64,000 bases of DNA from UBA7672 sp040398465 (GTDB taxonomy: Bacteria; Pseudomonadota; Alphaproteobacteria; Caulobacterales; Hyphomonadaceae). The stretch's first letter is position 1. Each line of letters begins with the position of its first letter. The translations under genes were made by a program, and so were the position numbers. The notes under the pieces were generated by a model, which worked only from the letters and a program-made list of their open reading frames with translations, did not search any database and was not told the DNA's origin. The stretch lies in NCBI GenBank assembly GCA_040398465.1, contig JBBAUA010000014.1:9567-73566 (forward strand), read 5' to 3'. This document shows positions 1 to 9,571 of this stretch, piece after piece.

Positions 1-943
1 CAGCCTCAAACAGCTGGGCCGCATGATCCACCATCAGCCCCGCTGCCGTCACCTGCACATGCGCCCGCGCGATCGGGAACTGCACGCCCTGGTTCGCACC
101 GATCGGCCCGCCGAACACGGACCGCTCCTTCGCATAAGCCGAGGCGCGATCAACGAAGAACTTCCCGTCGCCGATACACTCCGCCGCGATGAGAATGCGC
201 TCCGCATTCATCCCGTCGATGATGTACTTGAACCCCGCCCCCTCACGTCCGATCAGGTTATCAGCCGGCACTTCCATGTCGTCGAAGAACAGCTCCGTCG
301 TCGCATGGTTCAACATCGTGCGCACCGGCTTGATCGTCAGCCCCCCCTTCTTGTCTGGGGTGCCCTTCGCCTCCCGCATGTCGACCAGCAGGACGCTCAT
401 CCCGTCCGACGTCTTTCCCGCATCATCGCGCGGAGACGTCCGGCACAGCAGCACCATCAGGTCCGAATGCTCAGCCCGGCTGATCCAGATCTTCGACCCG
501 TTGACCACATACTTGTCGCCCACACGCTTCGCGAACGTCTGTATCCGCGTCGTGTCCGTACCGCTCGTCGGCTCGGTCACGCCAAACGCCTGTAGCCTGA
601 TCTCGCCGCTCGCCACCTTCGGCAGCCAGCGCTCTTTCTGCGCCTCGCTGCCATGCCGCAGCAGCGTCCCCATCGTGTACATCTGCGCATGACACGCCGC
701 GCCATTGGCCCCCGACCGATGGATTTCCTCCAGCACCGCACACGCCGCCGACAGCCCCAGCCCCGCGCCGCCATATTGCTCCGGTATCAGCACCGACAGC
801 CACCCCGCCTCGGTCAGCGCCGTCACGAACTCCGTCGGATACGCCCGCTCGCGATCCAGCGCCCGCCAGTACGGCCCCGGAAAACGCGCGCACAACTTGC
901 GCACCGCTTCGCGAATCTCAGGATGTGTCTCAGCCTTGCTCAT
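1..943 (-). CDS. Acyl-CoA dehydrogenase (3' end outside window)
   Basis: Flavoprotein that oxidises an acyl-CoA to the 2-enoyl-CoA. Reading leftward from the ATG at 941-943 gives about 314 codons running off the window edge. The N-terminal helical part is followed by the beta-domain signature (FGVTEPTSGTDTT, then VNGSKIWISRAEHSD) that lines the FAD and substrate pocket, then GREGAGFKYIIDGMNAERI, typical of the start of the C-terminal helical domain. The catalytic base lies beyond the edge, so substrate class cannot be judged. The neighbouring GST-like and thiolase genes suggest acyl-CoA breakdown. The family is clear; the specific substrate is unknown. Confidence 0.9.
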   Translation of the reverse strand, partial: MSKAETHPEIREAVRKLCARFPGPYWRALDRERAYPTEFVTALTEAGWLSVLIPEQYGGAGLGLSAACAVLEEIHRSGANGAACHAQMYTMGTLLRHGSEAQKERWLPKVASGEIRLQAFGVTEPTSGTDTTRIQTFAKRVGDKYVVNGSKIWISRAEHSDLMVLLCRTSPRDDAGKTSDGMSVLLVDMREAKGTPDKKGGLTIKPVRTMLNHATTELFFDDMEVPADNLIGREGAGFKYIIDGMNAERILIAAECIGDGKFFVDRASAYAKERSVFGGPIGANQGVQFPIARAHVQVTAAGLMVDHAAQLFEA

Positions 944-977
944 GTCGTCAGTCTGCGGCGCCCGTCGGCATTCGTCA

Positions 978-1982
978 TCAGCCTTTCAGTCCGGCAAGGC
1001 ATCCGGTCCGCTCCAGCAACGGATCAAGCTCGGCCTTGGCCTGAGCCGGAAGCCCCGCATACATCCGCCGCAGCGTCTCGAGACATTTCACCTGATACTT
1101 GAAGGCGCCCTGCTCATAAGGCATGCCCAGCGCTGAAAAGCTGAACGTCTCCTTGCCGGCCGACACCGCCTGCGCATTTGCGATCAGGAACGGGAAATAC
1201 ACCTCGCCCGCAAACACCAGCAGCTTCTCCACCACCGGCCCCCGCGCCTCGCCCAGTCCGCGCCAGGCGCCTTCCAGCCCCGACAGATCGTCCATCTGCT
1301 CCAGCCAGCGGAAGGTCAGCGGCGCGATCTTCCGCATCAGCCGCTCCGGCGTCGGATCGGACGCCAGCTGTGAGAACTGTCCCATCCACGCAAACTCCGC
1401 GAGCGACGGCCGCGATCCAAACCAGAACTGCGAGACCGTGCACTGCTCCTCCAGAATCGCGCATAGCCGCCGCATCGTTTCCTCGATCAAGGGCGCATTG
1501 CCGGGCGTGCACCCGACAAGCGCCATGCGCCCCGTCTGGCGCGCCCGGAAGAAATCCGCGAACGCCTGTATCTGCTCCATCCCGCCGCCGCGGTGGCGAT
1601 CATAGGAAAGCCAGCGCGACACAGCCTCCTGATCCTCCTCGTAGAACCAGCGATAGTGGAACATCAGCTTCGTCGCCCACTCATCGCCCATGTCCTCCAG
1701 CAGGCAGGCCAGAAACCTGTCCGCCTCATCCACCGGTACGATGCCGCGCTCCGCATGGCGTTGCTCGAGTTCAAAGATCATCGGCGTCGAGTCATTGCGC
1801 CATTCCCCGCCGGGATACTGGATCACCGGGATCACAGGGGCCTTCACGTTTGCGAACACGGACTCCATGTTCGCCCCGAGCGGCTCCCAGACATGGGGCA
1901 GGCGGCGATACCTCATGATCGCCCGCATCTTCATCGAGTAGGGCGAGCCAAGCCCGCCAATGATCCGATAATGTCCCGCCAC
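978..1982 (-). CDS. Glutathione S-transferase-like protein
   Basis: About 334 residues. The start is a GTG at 1980-1982 preceded by GGGGAG six bases upstream; the open frame continues to 2318 but that extension has no family character and overlaps the divergent thiolase gene. The N-terminus (YRIIGGLGSPYSMKMRAIM) has the beta-alpha-beta pattern of a thioredoxin-fold GST N-domain, followed by a long all-helical C-part. It is longer than a classical GST (about 210 aa), so enzymatic glutathione transfer is not certain. It ends about 35 bases upstream of the acyl-CoA dehydrogenase start, so the two are probably cotranscribed. Confidence 0.75.
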   Translation of the reverse strand: MAGHYRIIGGLGSPYSMKMRAIMRYRRLPHVWEPLGANMESVFANVKAPVIPVIQYPGGEWRNDSTPMIFELEQRHAERGIVPVDEADRFLACLLEDMGDEWATKLMFHYRWFYEEDQEAVSRWLSYDRHRGGGMEQIQAFADFFRARQTGRMALVGCTPGNAPLIEETMRRLCAILEEQCTVSQFWFGSRPSLAEFAWMGQFSQLASDPTPERLMRKIAPLTFRWLEQMDDLSGLEGAWRGLGEARGPVVEKLLVFAGEVYFPFLIANAQAVSAGKETFSFSALGMPYEQGAFKYQVKCLETLRRMYAGLPAQAKAELDPLLERTGCLAGLKG

Positions 1983-2144
1983 CTGCGTCTCCCCGTGCTT
2001 CGGCTGTCCGCATGAATTCACCGGCAGGACAGCCTGCCCCGATACGAACCTTCCGGCCGCGAACGTCAAGTCGGCGCGAAAGTCCCGGCGGTTGTGTCCC
2101 ACGCGCTCGCCGCTATGTTGCCCGCGCTTCCAGAGGATTCCCGC

Positions 2145-3353
2145 ATGACCAAGCTCCGCCGCGCCGCCATTGTCAGCCCACTCCGCACAGCGGTGGGCAA
2201 GTTCCAGGGCGCGCTCGCGCCGATGCAGGCAGGCGATCTCGGCGCGGTCATCCTCAAGGCCCTCGTTGAGCGCACGAAAATCGACCCCGAACGCATCGAC
2301 GACGTGGTCTTCGCGCAAGGCTATCCTTCTGGTGAAGCCCCCTGCGTCGCCCGCTGGTCAGCCCTCGCGGCAGACCTACCCATCTCCGTCCCCGGCTACC
2401 AGCTTGATCGCCGCTGCGGCTCTGGCCTCCAGTCGATCATCGACGCCGCCATGTTCGTCCAGACAGGCGCAGCCGATGTCGTGGTCGCCGGCGGCGTCGA
2501 AAGCATGACCAACGTCGAATACTATTCCACCGACATGCGCTCTGGCGCCCGCGCCGGCTCCGTCACGATGCATGACCGCCTGCAGCGCGGCCGCGTCATG
2601 TCACAACCCATCAGCCGCTTCGGCGTCATCACCGGCATGATCGAAACCGCCGAGAACCTCGCCAAGGACTACCAGATCGGCCGCGAAGAGTGCGACGAGT
2701 ATGCCGCGCGCAGCCAGCAACGCGCCGCCGCCGCATGGAAGGCCGGCAAGTTCGACAACGAACTCGTCCCCGTCGCCGTACCGCAGAAGAAGGGCGACCC
2801 CATCATCTTCAGGATGGACGAAGGCGTCCGCGGCGACGCCACCGCCGCCTCGCTCGGCGCCCTCAAGGCTATCGAGAAGGGCGGGGTGGTTACCGCCGGC
2901 AACGCCTCGCAACAGAACGACGCGGCAGCCGCCTGTCTTGTTGTTGCCGAAGACAAGCTGGAAGAACTCGGCCTCGAGCCGATGGGCTGGTTCGTCGGCT
3001 GGGCCGCTGCCGGCGTCGAACCGTCCCGCATGGGCATCGGCCCCGTTCCCGCCGTCGAACGCCTGTTCGCCCGCACCGGCCTCAAGTGGAAGGACATCGA
3101 CCTCGTCGAACTCAACGAAGCCTTCGCCCCGCAAGTCCTTGCCGTCCTCAAAGGCTGGAACTGGAACGATGCCGACAAGCTCAACGTCAACGGCTCCGGC
3201 ATCTCGCTCGGTCACCCCATCGGCGCCACGGGCGGCCGCATCCTCGCCAACCTGATGAATGAACTCCAGCGCCGCGAAGCCCGCTACGGCCTCGAAACCA
3301 TGTGCATCGGCGGCGGCCAGGGCATAGCGGCGGTATTCGAACGCGCGGCATAA
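2145..3353 (+). CDS. Thiolase (acetyl-CoA acetyltransferase family)
   Basis: Catalyses thiolytic cleavage or condensation of acyl-CoAs. The 402-residue length fits the family. The three active-site signatures are present: nucleophilic Cys91 in DRRCGSGLQS, His357 in SLGHPIGATGG, and Cys387 in CIGGGQG, with NEAF near residue 325. The chosen ATG at 2145 has AGAGG just upstream; the frame extends to 2094 without homology. It is divergent from the GST-like and acyl-CoA dehydrogenase genes, making a small fatty-acid-degradation cluster. Whether it is catabolic or biosynthetic (PhaA-like) cannot be settled from sequence alone. Confidence 0.93.
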   Translation: MTKLRRAAIVSPLRTAVGKFQGALAPMQAGDLGAVILKALVERTKIDPERIDDVVFAQGYPSGEAPCVARWSALAADLPISVPGYQLDRRCGSGLQSIIDAAMFVQTGAADVVVAGGVESMTNVEYYSTDMRSGARAGSVTMHDRLQRGRVMSQPISRFGVITGMIETAENLAKDYQIGREECDEYAARSQQRAAAAWKAGKFDNELVPVAVPQKKGDPIIFRMDEGVRGDATAASLGALKAIEKGGVVTAGNASQQNDAAAACLVVAEDKLEELGLEPMGWFVGWAAAGVEPSRMGIGPVPAVERLFARTGLKWKDIDLVELNEAFAPQVLAVLKGWNWNDADKLNVNGSGISLGHPIGATGGRILANLMNELQRREARYGLETMCIGGGQGIAAVFERAA

Positions 3354-3583
3354 TAGTGCTTGCCTCCCGCAGTCGCAACGCGATCGGGGAAGGTGGCATG
3401 CATGCTCTTGGCGCGCATGACGGCACGCCCAGGGTCGACACGCACATCCCGACAACAGGCTCGCGCGTTTGTTCCTGACAGCGTCCACGCGCGATAACTC
3501 TGCACGCGCCTGACCCGGGCGAATGTATTCAATAGACCCTGGCTCGACGCCGCAGGGATAGCCTCTCAGCGCGCGATCAACAG

Positions 3584-3612
3584 TTGACGTCTCCACAATC
3601 CCTGTGAGGATA
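3584..3612 (+). promoter_or_regulatory. Possible promoter before HWE kinase
   Basis: TTGACG at 3584-3589 and AGGATA at 3607-3612 are separated by 17 bases, resembling a housekeeping sigma-factor promoter about 27 bases before the kinase start; an overlapping TATAAG at 3611 is an alternative -10. The rest of 3354-3638 shows no gene or strong hairpin. Confidence 0.3.
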
Positions 3613-3638
3613 TAAGCATAAACCAGTAAGCGTGGCGT

Positions 3639-4589
3639 ATGCAAATCCTCGGGGGGCTCGCAGGGAAGGGAAGCTGGCTGCGCGCCTTGCTCGTCGCCCT
3701 CGTTTGCACCGCCCTGGGCTATCTCACCCGCCTTGCAATTGATGCGTTCATTCCCGGCCAGGTGCCATTCGTCACCTTCTTTCCTGCCGTGATGGCCGCC
3801 TCGCTCATCGGTGGGATTCGCTCCGGCGTCGTCGCCGTCGCGCTCTCCACGCCACTCGCCCTGGTGGCGTTCGGCTACTTCCCGATCGCGACCACGGCGA
3901 TCTGGCTCGTGCTCGCTTCTGTCGTCGCCATCGGCTGCGGTCTCGCCCATGAATTGCGTACACGGTTGCAGGTCGAACGCGACGAACTCGCCCGCACCAA
4001 GCAAAAGCTCGAACTCGTCATCCGCGAACAGACCCATCGCGCCAAGAACACCTTCGCCATTCTCAGCGCGCTCGCCCAGCAATCCGCCAAGGGCGCCACT
4101 AATGTCGAGGAATTCCGCGACCGCCTGACCGAGCGTGTCCGCGCCCTCTCATCCGCCTACAACCTGATGTCGACCACCGACGCCGACGCGCCGGTCCACC
4201 TCGACAAGCTCGTCAGCCTTTCGCTCGGCCCCTTCACCGAAAGCTTCGGCCAGCGTCTGCGCATCGTCGGCGGCCCCACGATCGCCATCGCCCCCTCGGC
4301 CGCGATCCCGCTGGCCCTCTGCCTGCACGAGCTTGCCACCAACGCGGTCAAGTACGGGGCGCTGTCGTCTTCCACCGGTGAAGTCAGGTGCGACTGGGCG
4401 CATGTTGATGGCGGTCTCTGCCTGCTTCGCTGGACAGAGTCCGGCGGCCCCGCCGTCGACAAGCCGCGTCAGTCCGGCTTCGGCACGCGCATGATCGGCG
4501 CAGCCCTCAACGGCGTGCCGGGCGGATCTGCGGTGATGAAGTTCGAACGCGACGGCGTCCGTTGCGAACTCGCTTTCGCGCCGGCCTGA
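3639..4589 (+). CDS. Membrane HWE-family sensor histidine kinase
   Basis: 316 residues. The first 100 or so contain three to four hydrophobic segments, like the DUF4118-type sensor module of such kinases. The kinase core has the phospho-acceptor box with His133 (REQTHRAKNTFAILSALAQQ), then the family-defining HELATNAVKYGALS (His230), WTESGGP, and GFGTRMI. These match the HWE subgroup, which lacks a classical F-box and is common in alphaproteobacterial light and general-stress signalling. No response regulator is adjacent, so its partner is elsewhere. The signal sensed is unknown. There is no PAS domain, so sensing would be through the membrane part. Confidence 0.88.
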   Translation: MQILGGLAGKGSWLRALLVALVCTALGYLTRLAIDAFIPGQVPFVTFFPAVMAASLIGGIRSGVVAVALSTPLALVAFGYFPIATTAIWLVLASVVAIGCGLAHELRTRLQVERDELARTKQKLELVIREQTHRAKNTFAILSALAQQSAKGATNVEEFRDRLTERVRALSSAYNLMSTTDADAPVHLDKLVSLSLGPFTESFGQRLRIVGGPTIAIAPSAAIPLALCLHELATNAVKYGALSSSTGEVRCDWAHVDGGLCLLRWTESGGPAVDKPRQSGFGTRMIGAALNGVPGGSAVMKFERDGVRCELAFAPA

Positions 4590-4591
4590 AC

Positions 4592-5908
4592 CTACTTCTC
4601 GGGATAGGACGCGGTGTTGGCCCGATCGCCCGACCAGATCGCCCCGCCATCCAGCGGATAGGACGCCACGACCTGAGCCTCGAGGTTCACGTGCTTCTGG
4701 CCCTTCACTTCGAACAGCGCCTCGAAGTCGCCCTCCGCCGGCGTCTTCTGCGCAACGCGCGCCAGCCGGTCGAGCTGCGTCACGGCCTCCGCCACGCCCA
4801 TGACAGCAGTGTCGCGTGATCCGGAAAGGATGGCGATGCGATTGCCTGTCGGCCCCTCGAACGATGAGAAGAACCCATAGTCGCGATACATCTGGTCCCC
4901 GGGCGCCGCCAGAAACGCCTCGCTGTTATAGGTCTTGCCCGATTTGCGATCGACGATCTGGTCATAGCTCTCGCCCAGCGCAAACCGCGACGACGAGAAC
5001 ACCGGATCGCGCAGCGGCCCCAGCCCGCTCAGCAGGCCGACATAGATGATGTCGTTCGTCTTCATCCGGTCGGGCGTCAGCTCCGAGGCCAGTGTCACCT
5101 GAACATCCCGCCCCTCGCGCAGCAGCGGCGCAAGGTCAGCCAGCGCAAACGCAGCCGACGCCGGCAGGTATTGCATGGCGACGTCCGAATACGTCTCGAT
5201 GCTCTCAGGATTGCCCCGCTGGGCCGAGACAAGGTCTTCCTTGTTGTTGATCGCAAAGTCGCGGATCAGGCGTTTCAGCACCACGCGATCCTCGTACTCG
5301 CCGAACATGTAGTAGTCACCGACGACGATCAGCAGCGGCCGCTCGCTCGCCGCGATCTCGCTCCAGATCCCGGTGTCGGCCAGGCGCTGTTGGCTGGCTG
5401 CGGGCCGCCCGGCCAGCATGCTCCACGCCACGATGTTCCCGCCGATCGCCAGCACGGCCACGCAGGCGGCAACCAGCCCCCAGCTCATCTTGCGGCGGGC
5501 AGAGGTCGCGACCATCTCCTCGGCAACCGGGGTCTCCACTTCGGTGGCATCGGCCGCGTTCGGGTTAATGCCGACGATACGGTAGTCACCCCTGGGGATG
5601 TCCAGCCGCACGCCAGCCGGCGCACCGTTCCGAAGGTAGAATTCGTCCAGCCGCTTGCGCAGCCGATGAATGTAGACCCGGGCGACGGGATCATCGCGCA
5701 TCGCCTCGGCGTCGCTCTTCCCGAACACGGCAAGGGCAATTTCCGCCTCTTTCGGCGGCCGCCCATCAGCAGAACGCAGGGCCAGAAAGTCGAACAGCTC
5801 AAGCAGCCGGCCCGACTGCCCCAGCACACCGGACTCGCGCACGCGCGCGATCTCCGCGGTGGTTGCGGGATCGAGCGGGGCGGTCGGTTCTGTGGGCGTA
5901 ACGCTCAT
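4592..5908 (-). CDS. Winged-helix, single-TM, periplasmic-domain sensor protein
   Basis: About 438 residues from the ATG at 5906-5908; an in-frame GTG at 5944 is an alternative and neither has a strong ribosome site. Residues 1-115 resemble the OmpR-like winged-helix module found at the N-terminus of some cyclase-like and TPR regulators (RDDPVARVYIHRLRKRLDEF, then LDIPRGDYRI). One hydrophobic segment follows near residue 140 (LVAACVAVLAIGGNIVAW), then about 280 residues that would lie outside the cytoplasm. This is the ToxR-like plan of DNA-binding domain, membrane anchor and external sensor. The external part is not recognised. It converges with the HWE kinase, 2 bases apart. Confidence 0.7.
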   Translation of the reverse strand: MSVTPTEPTAPLDPATTAEIARVRESGVLGQSGRLLELFDFLALRSADGRPPKEAEIALAVFGKSDAEAMRDDPVARVYIHRLRKRLDEFYLRNGAPAGVRLDIPRGDYRIVGINPNAADATEVETPVAEEMVATSARRKMSWGLVAACVAVLAIGGNIVAWSMLAGRPAASQQRLADTGIWSEIAASERPLLIVVGDYYMFGEYEDRVVLKRLIRDFAINNKEDLVSAQRGNPESIETYSDVAMQYLPASAAFALADLAPLLREGRDVQVTLASELTPDRMKTNDIIYVGLLSGLGPLRDPVFSSSRFALGESYDQIVDRKSGKTYNSEAFLAAPGDQMYRDYGFFSSFEGPTGNRIAILSGSRDTAVMGVAEAVTQLDRLARVAQKTPAEGDFEALFEVKGQKHVNLEAQVVASYPLDGGAIWSGDRANTASYPEK

Positions 5909-6216
5909 GTAACGTCCGGAAATCCAGCCCTTGCTGTACCGCACCGACAGCGCCCGAGTCTCGGTCCGGAGACTTCACGTTGTAGGTACGGCTGCCATTC
6001 GCGGCGGCTGCGGCAGCCTTCACACACCCCAGTCCGATGCGTCAATCCAGGCGAGGTTCCGCAACGACTGCTGTTCGGACGCAGGCAAATTCTTGCAGAG
6101 GTTGAATGTCTTGCAGCGTCAGCCAGCCCGTTCGACGCGTTTGGATGATTGTAGCCTATACCGGCCAGCACCAGGTTACTGGGCCGCATCCCTATGGTCG
6201 GCGCGCTCCTGCGAGC
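5909..6216. other. Intergenic region, 308 bp
   Basis: Lies between the TetR gene and the winged-helix sensor gene, both on the minus strand, so it should hold the promoter of the sensor gene. The only structure seen is a direct repeat TCTTGCAG at 6091-6098 and 6109-6116. No RNA gene or convincing ORF was recognised. Confidence 0.4.
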
Positions 6217-6921
6217 CTAGTCACCTTCGGGCAGAGGCGGCGGATACTTCGCCTTGTCCTTGCCGAGCTGCCGCGCGATCAGGTCCTCCCGCATCGTCTG
6301 GAGCGTCCACGACACATTGTCGCCGACGCGAGGGCTCGGATAGGTGAAGGTGTTGATCGCCAGCGCCCGCGTCGCCATCGCCACCGTGCCGGTGAGACCG
6401 TGCAACTCGCGCGTCGCCTTGAGCCCCGCCTCGCGCGCGATCCGGCTGACCATCCGCACATAGTCCTCCGATATCGCACTCATCATCGGCGTTACCGCAT
6501 CGCGGATTTCCGGGTCGCTTCGCGAGCCGATCCTGATCTCGTTCAGGGCCATGCCCTCAGGCATGCGCTGGGTGATCACCGACAGGTCCATGATCGCGCG
6601 ATAGCGGTCCAGTCCGGGCGGAACCTTTGCGACTTCTTCCGCACGATACTGGTTCAGCGTCTCGTACGCATACTCAACCGTCGCAATGATGAGCGCCTGT
6701 CGCGTCGGAAAGTGGTGCATCATCGCCCCGCGGCTGACGCCCGCCAGGTCCGCCACGCGAATGTTCGTCACGGCGCCATAGCCTGACGTGTCGAGGCACT
6801 GGACGGTGGCTTCGAGAATCTGTCGACGGGTTGCAGCCGAGCGTTCGGCGTTCTTGCGCCGCTCGCGCCTGTTCGGCGCGCCGCCCTGATCGTCGTCTAT
6901 GGTGCGGGTGGCATCCGCCAT
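6217..6921 (-). CDS. TetR/AcrR family transcriptional regulator
   Basis: About 234 residues from the ATG at 6919-6921. The N-terminal HTH reads RRQILEATVQCLDTSGYGA, then VADLAGVSRGAMMHHFPTRQ, the usual TetR DNA-binding module ending in the HHF/YYF turn. The C-terminal ligand domain is not classifiable by eye. It is divergent from the serine hydrolase at 7056 with 134 bases between, so it plausibly controls that gene and itself. An upstream in-frame start at 6987 adds 22 residues without family character. Confidence 0.9.
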   Translation of the reverse strand: MADATRTIDDDQGGAPNRRERRKNAERSAATRRQILEATVQCLDTSGYGAVTNIRVADLAGVSRGAMMHHFPTRQALIIATVEYAYETLNQYRAEEVAKVPPGLDRYRAIMDLSVITQRMPEGMALNEIRIGSRSDPEIRDAVTPMMSAISEDYVRMVSRIAREAGLKATRELHGLTGTVAMATRALAINTFTYPSPRVGDNVSWTLQTMREDLIARQLGKDKAKYPPPLPEGD

Positions 6922-7055
6922 GTCAGCTCTCTGAGCGCTCCGGACCTGTCCCATCGCCATCATCGGCAACATGGAGCCAGAGAGCAACCGCGCGCTACGG
7001 TTTGCATGGGCCGAATGGCGCGCTAAAGCTGCGGCAAAGCGATCAGGGAGTTCAC

Positions 7056-8279
7056 ATGGGCGCGATTGAGCGGGTCGATCCGGCAGAAGCCGGTCTGAAT
7101 GCTGAGCGGCTCAAGCGCATTCCGGCGTATTTCGACACCTATATCCGGAAGCGGAAACTGCCGTGCGTTGCGGCTCTGGTGGCGCGGGGCGGGCAGGTGG
7201 CGCACTTGTCGTTCCAGGGCTCCACCGAGATGGGTGGCGGCCGGCCAATCGGTGCGGACACGATCTATCGGATCTATTCGATGACCAAGCCGGTCACGTC
7301 GGTCGCAGCGATGATGCTGTTCGAAGAGGGCGCGCTGCGCCTTGATCACGAGGTCTATCGCTATATCCCGGAATTCCAGGACGTCATGGTGATGGGAGAG
7401 GATGGCCAGCTGCACAAGCCGGCGCGCGCCATGACCGTTCGCGACCTGTTTCTGCACACCTCGGGCCTCACCTATTCCTTCATCGTCCAGACTCCGGTCG
7501 ATGCGATCTATCGCAAGCGCAAGCTCGAATACTCGAACTGGGATGGCGATCTCAAATCCTTCTGCGAAGCACTTGCCCAGGCGCCGCTCGTCTTCTCGCC
7601 CGGCGACAGGTGGAACTATTCCAACTCGACAGATGTGCTCGGCCGCGTTGTCGAGGTCGCGTCAGGCATGAGCCTCGACCGCTTCTTCCAGACCCGCATC
7701 TTCAGCCCGCTCGGCATGAAGGACACGGGCTTCCACGTGCCGACCGAAAGCATCGACCGGCTCATGGCCTGCTACGCCCGCAATCCCGACACCGGCGTGA
7801 TCTCGATGAACGATGGCGCGGGCGCCGCGAGTCGCTATGCCACTGCGCCAAACGTCTTCTCAGGCGGCGGGGGGCTCGCCTCCACCATCGGCGACTATTT
7901 CCGCTTCTGCCTGATGCTGGCCGGCGGCGGCGAACTTGATGGCGTGCGCATTCTTTCACCGAAGACGCTCGAATTCATGACCATGAACCACCTGCCGGGC
8001 AACAAGACGCTCAAGGACATGGGCGACAAGACATTCTCGGAATCGCGCATGGACGGTTCCGGCTTCGGCCTCGGCTGGGCCGTGACGACGGACGTGGTCG
8101 CCACCACACAACCCGGTTCGGTCGGCACCTACTCGTGGGGCGGCATGGCGTCCACCTTCTTCTGGATCGACCCGGTCGAAGACATCATCGCCATCCAGAT
8201 GACGCAGCTGATGCCCTCCGGCGCCTATCCCATCCGCCCCCAGCTGCAGCAGCTCGTCTACGCCGCGATCGACGACTAG
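7056..8279 (+). CDS. Serine hydrolase, class C beta-lactamase/esterase fold
   Basis: 407 residues, no signal peptide, so probably cytoplasmic. The ATG at 7056 has AGGGAG five bases upstream. The penicillin-recognising triad is present: Ser75-x-x-Lys78 in IYSMTKPVTS, Tyr188 in WNYSNST, and the third-strand motif SWGGMASTFFW near residue 365, where WGG replaces KTG as in EstB-type esterases and 6-aminohexanoate hydrolase relatives. HTSGLTY is also typical. An ester or amide hydrolase role is more likely than antibiotic resistance. It converges with kynU three bases away and is divergent from a TetR regulator. Confidence 0.9.
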   Translation: MGAIERVDPAEAGLNAERLKRIPAYFDTYIRKRKLPCVAALVARGGQVAHLSFQGSTEMGGGRPIGADTIYRIYSMTKPVTSVAAMMLFEEGALRLDHEVYRYIPEFQDVMVMGEDGQLHKPARAMTVRDLFLHTSGLTYSFIVQTPVDAIYRKRKLEYSNWDGDLKSFCEALAQAPLVFSPGDRWNYSNSTDVLGRVVEVASGMSLDRFFQTRIFSPLGMKDTGFHVPTESIDRLMACYARNPDTGVISMNDGAGAASRYATAPNVFSGGGGLASTIGDYFRFCLMLAGGGELDGVRILSPKTLEFMTMNHLPGNKTLKDMGDKTFSESRMDGSGFGLGWAVTTDVVATTQPGSVGTYSWGGMASTFFWIDPVEDIIAIQMTQLMPSGAYPIRPQLQQLVYAAIDD

Positions 8280-8282
8280 CGC

Positions 8283-9509
8283 TCAGGTCACCGCCGCCCG
8301 CGCATGGTACTCTGGCCTGTCCCAGCCGCGTGTTCCGAGAACGTCTGCCAATGCATCCATCGCGTCCCACACGTCGACGAACCGCACATAAAGCGGCGCC
8401 AGGCCAAACCGCATAGCGTCCGGCGCCCTGAAATCCGGAATGATCCCGCGCGCGATCAGCGCCTGCACGACGGCATAACCATGCTGATGCCGCACGCTTA
8501 CATGCCCCCCGCGTCTGGCTGGCTCCCCAGGTGAGATCGTTTCCAGCCCCAGCGACGCGGTTCGCGCGATGACCAAGTCGCCCAGCGCCCGCGCTTTCGC
8601 CGCCCCGACAGCAAGATCGACGCCGTCGAATGCATCAAGCGCGGCATCGAGCGCCGACAGTGAGAGCACGGGCGGCGTGCCAGCCGCAAACCGTGCGGCG
8701 CCGTCCTTCGCCACATAGGCCGCGCCAAACTCGAACTGATCCTTCTGCCCGAACCAGCCGAGGATCGGTGAGTGAAGCTGCTGCGCGATATCCGCCCGCG
8801 CATAGACGAACGCCGGCGCGCCCGGTCCGCCATTGAGGAACTTGTACGTGCACCCCGCTGCCAGCTTCGCCCCGCGCTCCGCAAGCCGCAGGTCCAGCAC
8901 GCCTGTGGCGTGGCTCAGATCCCAAACGACCAGATTGCCTGCGCTCGCCGCAACATGCTCCCACGCATCGATGTCGGCGACCTCGCCCGTCCGGTAGTTC
9001 ACCGCACTCCGAATGATCACGCCGCGATACGCACCGAAAGCCGCCAACGCATCGGTGGGCGGCAGCCGCTTCAACTCGCCGAGCCCCACATCCGCGATGC
9101 CCGCCGCGATGCTCTGGTCCGTCGGGAATTCGTCGCTCTGCACCATCACCGTGCGCGCGCCCGTCAATCGCAGTCCCGCAGCCGCCAGCTTGAACAAGTT
9201 GACAGACACACTGTCCGTCACCACCACATCGCCCGGCGCCGCGCCCGCCAGCCGCGCCAGCTTGGCCCCCGTCCGGGCCGGCAGGTCGAACCAGCCTGCG
9301 TCATTCCACGACCGGATAAGGCCGCCACGCCATTCCTCGCCTGCCGCGCGCCCCACACGCTCCAGCGCGCCGTGTGTCGCCGGTCCCAGCGAATGCCCAT
9401 CAAGATAAATCACGCCCTCGGGCAGGTCGAACCGCGCGCGCATGCCCCCCAGAGGGTCGGCGCAGTCGAGCGCTTCGCAGTCCTGCCGTGTCCGGGGTAT
9501 CTGGGCCAT
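8283..9509 (-). CDS. kynU: Kynureninase
   Basis: PLP enzyme cleaving kynurenine to anthranilate and alanine in tryptophan breakdown. 408 residues, the family length. Visible signatures are FDLPEGVIYLDGHSLGP near the N-terminus, VTDSVSVNLFKL for phosphate contacts, VVWDLSHATGVLDL carrying the cofactor-binding Asp, and CTYKFLNGGPGAPAF with the Schiff-base lysine. The ATG at 9507-9509 gives a normal N-terminus though the ribosome site is weak. It is divergent from a lipoprotein hydrolase with the HGGxW motif typical of kynurenine formamidases, 62 bases away. No tryptophan dioxygenase gene is in the window. Confidence 0.93.
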   Translation of the reverse strand: MAQIPRTRQDCEALDCADPLGGMRARFDLPEGVIYLDGHSLGPATHGALERVGRAAGEEWRGGLIRSWNDAGWFDLPARTGAKLARLAGAAPGDVVVTDSVSVNLFKLAAAGLRLTGARTVMVQSDEFPTDQSIAAGIADVGLGELKRLPPTDALAAFGAYRGVIIRSAVNYRTGEVADIDAWEHVAASAGNLVVWDLSHATGVLDLRLAERGAKLAAGCTYKFLNGGPGAPAFVYARADIAQQLHSPILGWFGQKDQFEFGAAYVAKDGAARFAAGTPPVLSLSALDAALDAFDGVDLAVGAAKARALGDLVIARTASLGLETISPGEPARRGGHVSVRHQHGYAVVQALIARGIIPDFRAPDAMRFGLAPLYVRFVDVWDAMDALADVLGTRGWDRPEYHARAAVT

Positions 9510-9571
9510 GCCGTATCTGCGATGAGAGCCCCCCGGCTTGCAATGCCCGCAATCCCTTGCGAGGGAACGGC

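Noticed and set aside
7056..8279. Antibiotic-resistance class C beta-lactamase
   Set aside because: There is no signal peptide and the KTG motif is replaced by WGG, which fits esterase or amidase relatives better.
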